Of a DNA stretch of 64,000 nucleotides, positions 60,401-64,000 are shown one piece after another. Made by a program: the position numbers and the translations under genes. Origin of the DNA: Terriglobia bacterium (GTDB taxonomy: Bacteria > Acidobacteriota > Terriglobia > Terriglobales > Acidobacteriaceae). The notes beneath the pieces were generated by a model. That model had not been told where the DNA came from, made no database searches, and saw only the letters and a program-made list of their open reading frames with translations. The stretch is from positions 1-64,000 of the forward strand of contig JAVUPY010000010.1 in assembly GCA_032252755.1 (NCBI GenBank), given 5' to 3'. Each line of letters starts with the position of its first letter. The stretch's first letter is position 1.

Positions 60401-61699
60401 ACGGCGGCGCTTGCGATGGTGTGGGCCATGTTTGCTCTGGCGCTGGGAGCGGCGGCGAGATACTTCAGTCTCGAGGAGTTTCCGTGGCAGGCGCATGTGC
60501 TGGCCGGGTTGACGGTGGTGCGTGCGCTTTCGGTGAATGTTTATTCGACGGCAAACTTCCACGGGATGAGCCAGCGGCTGATCTCGCTCTCAGTCGTGAT
60601 CCTCGCGCTGTATTCGCTGACGCGGCTGATCCCCATGCGGGAAGAGTTGCGCAGGCGAGATTTTCATCACGTCTATACGTGGGTCGCTTCATTCCTGACT
60701 TTGCTGCTGCTGTGGTATGAGTTGCAGCCCGCGAGCGTGGCGGTAGGGTGGGCTCTGGCATCGCTGCTGCTGTTCGAACTGGGACTGCTCCGGAATATCC
60801 GGCAGCTGCGATTACAGGCATATTCGGGTCTGATCGCCTCATTCGCGCGTATTTTCTTCGTGAATCTCGGGGCATCTCCGCAGGGAGGCGAATTGTTCGG
60901 GACACGAATGACGACCGTCGTTCCACTTGCGCTGATCTACTTCTTCGTATACTCACAAATCCGAGTGACGGAAAAGGAACAGGAATCACGGTGGAGCGTC
61001 GACCTCATCATGGCCTACGTCGGTTCGCTCACGGTGGCGTCGTTGCTGTATTTCCAGGTGCCGGGACCGTGGATTGCGACGGCATGGGCCGTGCTGGTGT
61101 TCGTGTTATTTGGCATAGCCACATGGTTTGATCGCGAAGTATTTTTACATCAGGCGTTGCTCCTCACGCTTGCGACGTTCTTCCGCGGGGTCATGCACAA
61201 CCTGTACGGCTCCAGTTACTTCACCAAAGGTAATTGGACGGGACAATACCTGGAACTGGGCTCGGCGGTGCTCGTAATGTTGGCCGCGTTGCCGTTTGCG
61301 TATCAGTCGCGAGAACGGTTTAAGGCGCGGGCTGAGCACGGGCGTATGAGGCGACTGATGGCTCAGTTGTCCAGCTATCCGGAACAAGTAATGTTCTTTG
61401 TTCCGGTGCTGCTGTTGACGATGATGCTCGCGTTGAAAATGCGCTCCGGAATGGTAACCGTGGCCTGGGGGATCGAGGGCGTGCTGGTAATGATCCTTGC
61501 GCTGGTCGCGAAAGAACGGAGCTTCCGGCTGAGCGGATTGTTTCTACTATTGCTCTGTGTTGGAAAGATCCTCGTAATCGACGCATGGCGGCTCGCGCCA
61601 CGCGACCGTTATCTCACCTTCATCGTCCTGGGATTGGCCCTGCTTGGTGTGTCATTCCTTTACAGCAGGTATCGCGAGGCGATCCGGCAATTCTTATGA
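57485..61699 (+). CDS. Giant DUF2339 membrane protein
   Basis: 1404 residues. An N-terminal helix (LELVLLIVSLLCLSWSVEAA), a coiled coil (about 35-80) and a Pro/Val-rich linker (about 85-210) precede the DUF2339 start (EEILGKRWLSKIGIILVVLG) and then about thirty or more hydrophobic helices to the end, with repeated units of the type YTWVASF followed by WAATA or WVAVAWVA. Family function is unknown. ATG 57485; the stop overlaps the M48 gene (ATGA), so the two are co-translated. Confidence 0.85.
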   Translation: MLELVLLIVSLLCLSWSVEAAVAFLLLTVGVSVYRRRALTGEIEKLRASFAGLNENLHRVLLQNNEKVEQLAREMSELRGAGGIAPTPTPPKTSVETTAALRPIEGLPVVSAKPVIEVPRPAAPAVASSGVVPDAGKPVSAPGPVVPPKPVPQVPLVPVAKPAEVTPRPIPVHTVGPVLPPPAPVMPPRPSVSYTAPTPTVPLRSVPAKPRRTLRELAVSVFAFEEILGKRWLSKIGIILVVLGLASFGIYQLGSTPSGKVTLLLTGSLVLLVGGIYLERKERYQVLGRAGIGGGWALLFFSAYAVHHVQAMAVLPSESTDLLLMLGVAVAMALHTLRYKSQVVTGLAFLLAYSTVSLSHDTVYALSAGAALAIGLVVITVRMRWYELEIFGILSSYLNHFYWLYKILGPGGANHRAFPEFWASVGILLVYWAAYRASYVVRRISSANEENVSSIAAILNTLLLLTVMKFQSARPELAFYALLALGALEFAFGQLPITRWRRTAFVLLSVLGAVLMVMAVPFKFSGNNVAILWFVGAEAFLVAGIFAKESVFRRLGLVTGILVGLHVLAMDCFHLYEERLGGDRAVITGGTLLLTCGVLFYLNAHFVRKRWPDLFAPGLDERLTIAHSYFGAVTVTFAAWALVVLDWTAVAWVAVVAVLAWLSRRLRAQELAVQCSALAALTLLRTFAINVHVNQMFGGTITHVFGRYATVPIVAAGFYLAARWIGLKGWTRMARHLLAAAGTLVLIFLIWGEVPYHWQSVAVIGLALVLAECALLLRYSPLAWHVHVLTVIATVMVVGYGWPNHHGWHGLNQETLALSLVAVSAYWLAWRLKDAAGAFAPLTRDAYTWVASFVVAWMLWRQLPETWVAVAWVAFGMSLALAGRRWKVSSLCHQEHVLALSSIIALFSYNYPLAVTRALNLRLLTVALVAAGMYGISRKCALRDAGHGRLAAFAHTWAATALITLLAWYEAPTAALAMVWAMFALALGAAARYFSLEEFPWQAHVLAGLTVVRALSVNVYSTANFHGMSQRLISLSVVILALYSLTRLIPMREELRRRDFHHVYTWVASFLTLLLLWYELQPASVAVGWALASLLLFELGLLRNIRQLRLQAYSGLIASFARIFFVNLGASPQGGELFGTRMTTVVPLALIYFFVYSQIRVTEKEQESRWSVDLIMAYVGSLTVASLLYFQVPGPWIATAWAVLVFVLFGIATWFDREVFLHQALLLTLATFFRGVMHNLYGSSYFTKGNWTGQYLELGSAVLVMLAALPFAYQSRERFKARAEHGRMRRLMAQLSSYPEQVMFFVPVLLLTMMLALKMRSGMVTVAWGIEGVLVMILALVAKERSFRLSGLFLLLLCVGKILVIDAWRLAPRDRYLTFIVLGLALLGVSFLYSRYREAIRQFL

Positions 61700-62586
61700 A
61701 GCGTGCCTTGGCGTTCATCGTCATCGTCGTGATCGCAGCTCTTGCGATTTACGTTTCGCAACGGCGACAACGAAGTGCTCCGGTATCTGCGAATCCCATT
61801 GTTGATATCGTTGCCGATGTGCAGCGGGATGTGACTCGCGTTCCGATGAAGCTGACGCGAATCTCGGACGAGCAGGAGATCCGAATTGGGGACGAGCTTG
61901 CGGCGCAATATGCGACCGATAGCGGCAGATTCACGCCGGAGCAGGCAGCGCTGCAGCGGTATATCCAGAAGGTCGGCGGTAAACTGGCGGCGAAAGCGCA
62001 TCGGAAGCTGCCTTTCAAATTTCACCTGGTTGCCGACGACAATCTGATCAACGCTTTCGCGCTCCCTGGCGGGCAAGTGTATATCGGAACCGGCATGCTC
62101 AATATGATGACGAGCGAGGACGAACTGGCCGCGGTGCTCGGGCACGAGATTGAGCATGTCGACCACTATCACTGCGCCGAACGAGTGCAGATCGAAGCGC
62201 ACATGCGCAAGGTCAACCTCGAGGTCCTTGGTGAACTGGCAAAGATCCCGCTGGCGGTCTGGCAGACCGGATACAACAAGGACGAAGAGCTGGAGGCGGA
62301 CCGCGAGGGGATCAGGCTGGCGGTGGCAGCCGGTTATTCTCCCTACGGCGCACTGCAGATGTTCGAGCAACTGGCGAAGCTGCACAGCGAATATGTCATC
62401 CACGCAAAATCGCCCGAGCAGGAATTGTCGGAGGTCGCGATCCAGGGATTAACCGGATATTTCCGCTCTCATCCGTTGCCTTCGGAGCGACTGGCGCAAG
62501 CGAAAACCATCATTCGTGAAGGGCACTGGCAAAACCGTAAGGAACTGATGCCCTTCCGGATCGAGTATGAAGTGAAGGCAAAGTAA
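61696..62586 (+). CDS. M48 family metallopeptidase
   Basis: 296 residues; N-terminal membrane anchor (ALAFIVIVVIAALAIYVS). Zinc site HExxH in AAVLGHEIEHVDHYH, third ligand Glu in EELEADREGIRLAVAAGYSP. Similar to BepA/LoiP-type periplasmic quality-control proteases without the TPR domain. ATG 61696, overlapping the DUF2339 stop; an upstream open stretch from 61585 is not used. Confidence 0.9.
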   Translation: MKRALAFIVIVVIAALAIYVSQRRQRSAPVSANPIVDIVADVQRDVTRVPMKLTRISDEQEIRIGDELAAQYATDSGRFTPEQAALQRYIQKVGGKLAAKAHRKLPFKFHLVADDNLINAFALPGGQVYIGTGMLNMMTSEDELAAVLGHEIEHVDHYHCAERVQIEAHMRKVNLEVLGELAKIPLAVWQTGYNKDEELEADREGIRLAVAAGYSPYGALQMFEQLAKLHSEYVIHAKSPEQELSEVAIQGLTGYFRSHPLPSERLAQAKTIIREGHWQNRKELMPFRIEYEVKAK

Positions 62587-62587
62587 C

Positions 62588-63730
62588 CTACTGCTTCTCC
62601 CAGGTCTTCCCGCCATCGGAAGTCTTCCAACTCGGGCCGTCTTTGGTCCGAATGATCCCGTGTAGCTCGTCTGAAAAGTGGATCGACGTGATGGTGTCGG
62701 TCGTGTCAATCGTTATGGGAGTCCAGTTGGTCCCGCCGTCATTCGAAACATAGAGCGCGCCGCGTTCACCGCCTGCCCAGACGGTATTCGCGAGGACCGC
62801 CACGACGTAAAACTTCGCACCGGTCTCAGTCAACACTGGCGTCCAGTCATCCGCGGTATACGAATGCTCGAGGGTGCCGGCTTTGGAGATCCGCCAGTGA
62901 GCGCGCACGGACGCCTGAATCGCGGACTGGATTGGGGCAGCGCCCGCAACGTATCCTGTTGCGAGTCCGTGGAATTCATTGCGTTGCGCCTGCGGTTTCT
63001 TCGCCGCCATGGCTGCCACTGGGGGTGCCTGCGTGGCTTTCTCGTTCGCGACAGGCAACTTGTCGTTCGCCGGATTCGCCTGTTGCGGTATCCGGTTGAG
63101 AGCATTTTGCTGCTGAGGTCCGTTCACATTCTGCTGGCCGACTACACCGCCGACAACTCCGCCCGCGGCAGATGGCAAAGACGCAGATGCGGCAGACGGC
63201 GAGGTCACACGAGCTTCGTCCGCGATCTCTGGTTTGGGAATAATTGGGGCCGAGGCAGGCGTTTTTATCTTGGCTACCTCCTTCGACTTTCCCGCAAATG
63301 TGTGTTCGCGATCCTCCGCAATCGCCGGGGGAGCACTTTCCCCCTGGGACGGATTCTCCGCGAGACTTGTCTCTGGACGCGCCGGAGCGGTTGCCGTAGC
63401 CGGAGTCTCGATCTTTGTGACCTGCTTATGCTGTATAAGCACAGCGGAGCCGACGATTACGACGACGGCAGCGGCGGACACCCAAGCCATGCGGGTGAAG
63501 CGGCGTGGTTTCGGCGCGAGCACGATCTGCGTCTCGACGCTCGCGGGCTGAGCAAGAAAGACAATATCGCGGCATTCAGCGCACACCGAGAGATGATCGA
63601 CAATGTGCTGGCGCGCCTTCCCACTGAGAGCGTTCTCCGCAAAGGCCGTCAGGAGGTCAGCATCGGGGTGGGAAGGGGGCGCTGGAGTGCGTGCCATCTG
63701 GTCGCGAACGGATTTTGGTAAACCGGTCAT
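62588..63730 (-). CDS. Anti-sigma factor with zinc finger, one membrane helix and a YCF48/BNR-like tail
   Basis: 380 residues. The N-terminal zinc-finger anti-sigma motif H-x3-C-x2-C is in IVDHLSVCAECRDIVFLAQ, after a Pro/Asp-rich start. One membrane helix (about 82-99, WVSAAAVVVIVGSAVLI) leads to a Pro/Ala-rich periplasmic linker (about 105-255) and an outer domain resembling photosystem-assembly YCF48 or BNR repeats (VWAGGERGALYVSNDGGTNW and SWKTSDGGKTWEK). Follows the sigma-factor gene on the same strand, so it probably restrains it. Confidence 0.82.
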   Translation of the reverse strand: MTGLPKSVRDQMARTPAPPSHPDADLLTAFAENALSGKARQHIVDHLSVCAECRDIVFLAQPASVETQIVLAPKPRRFTRMAWVSAAAVVVIVGSAVLIQHKQVTKIETPATATAPARPETSLAENPSQGESAPPAIAEDREHTFAGKSKEVAKIKTPASAPIIPKPEIADEARVTSPSAASASLPSAAGGVVGGVVGQQNVNGPQQQNALNRIPQQANPANDKLPVANEKATQAPPVAAMAAKKPQAQRNEFHGLATGYVAGAAPIQSAIQASVRAHWRISKAGTLEHSYTADDWTPVLTETGAKFYVVAVLANTVWAGGERGALYVSNDGGTNWTPITIDTTDTITSIHFSDELHGIIRTKDGPSWKTSDGGKTWEKQ

Positions 63731-63743
63731 TGCTGCTTTCAGA

Positions 63744-64000
63744 CTACTCTTCCGTGCTCTTATAGAACGCGGTTTTGCTCGATTCTTGCTGTAGATTCTC
63801 GCGAATATTTACGTTCAAATCGCGAACGTCGGTTTCCTGCATCAACTCGTCCGCCTGACGACCGCCCATCCCCTGGGCGAGAAGTTGCTTTTTTATCATC
63901 TTGCGGAGAGCCTTGGTCGCCCTTTCGAGTTTTCGGCTGATCGTCGACTCATGCACGTGAAAGACGCGTCCAATCTCAGCCAGCGTGCGGCCGTCGAGGT
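63744..64000 (-). CDS. ECF-type sigma factor, N-terminal part beyond window
   Basis: The last 85 residues are visible; the frame is open to the right edge. LDGRTLAEIGRVFHVHESTI followed by SRKLERATKALRKMIKK is a region-4 helix-turn-helix of sigma-70 factors. A short extra tail (DVRDLNVNIRENLQQESSKT) follows. It precedes the anti-sigma gene by 13 bases on the same strand, a normal sigma/anti-sigma pair. Confidence 0.85.
   Translation of the reverse strand, partial: LDGRTLAEIGRVFHVHESTISRKLERATKALRKMIKKQLLAQGMGGRQADELMQETDVRDLNVNIRENLQQESSKTAFYKSTEE

Noticed and set aside
1-64000. tRNA or rRNA genes, CRISPR arrays, insertion sequences, prophage
   Set aside because: None was recognised by eye; no transposase-like protein, regularly spaced repeat array or cloverleaf was found.

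Overview
The window is about 64 kb of moderately GC-rich bacterial chromosome dominated by one very large flagellar and chemotaxis locus. P- and L-ring genes (flgI, flgH) show a diderm cell. The flanking genes (a winged-helix/TPR regulator, a DUF2339 giant membrane protein, an M64 peptidase, an M28 peptidase, FHA-GAF-PP2C, an anti-sigma factor with a beta-propeller-like tail) together look like an Acidobacteriota (Koribacter/Terriglobia-like) genome. That taxonomic placement is an inference from gene content only.

Layout. 1-825 (minus): flagellin, cut by the left edge, with a sigma-28 promoter. 1107-7819 (plus): flbD-motA-motB-cheA-cheR-HDOD-cheB, a stator and chemotaxis operon with mostly overlapping genes, followed by a convergent single-domain response regulator. 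8218-21374: housekeeping and accessory genes (M28 peptidase, ankyrin protein, FolD, FHA-GAF-PP2C phosphatase, membrane protein, peptidase E, M64 peptidase, winged-helix/TPR protein, ABC exporter). 21510-28025: a signalling block (hybrid kinase, OmpR-type regulator, DHp-only kinase-like protein, a sigma-54 activator without a DNA-binding domain, an FlrB-like kinase, an FlrC-like sigma-54 activator). 28022-37601: flgB-flgC-fliE-fliF-fliG-fliH-fliI-fliJ-fliK-flgD-flgE. 37795-48120: fliL-fliN-fliO-fliP-fliQ-fliR-flhB-flhA-fliA-fliM-fliY-like-MshEN protein, then cheY-cheX. 48250-55447: flgF-flgG-flgA-flgH-flgI-flgJ, then flgM-flgN-flgK-flgL. 55480-64000: GH43 lipoprotein, DUF2339 protein, M48 peptidase, anti-sigma factor and a partial sigma factor.

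How it works together. The sequence supports a hierarchical programme. Sigma-54 type -24/-12 elements precede the FlrB/FlrC-led basal-body operon (25767), fliL (37748), flgF (48210) and, weakly, fliK (34386). Two bacterial enhancer-binding proteins with intact GAFTGA motifs are encoded in the locus. Sigma-28 type elements precede flagellin (931-957, minus) and flgM (52463), with one-base-longer variants before cheA (3020), cheY (47165) and possibly flbD (1044). The locus encodes both FliA (sigma-28) and FlgM (anti-sigma-28), so the late checkpoint is complete. fliD, fliS, flhF, flhG, cheW and any receptor gene are not in the window.

Most unusual points: MshEN-like (c-di-GMP-binding-family) hairpin modules in CheA and in a cysteine-bearing protein next to fliM; the activator lacking an HTH beside a kinase-like protein lacking a recognisable ATPase domain; FliL with a lipobox; FliO without a membrane segment; a minimal FlgD; and a shared TTCTAATCT element upstream of the sigma-54 units.
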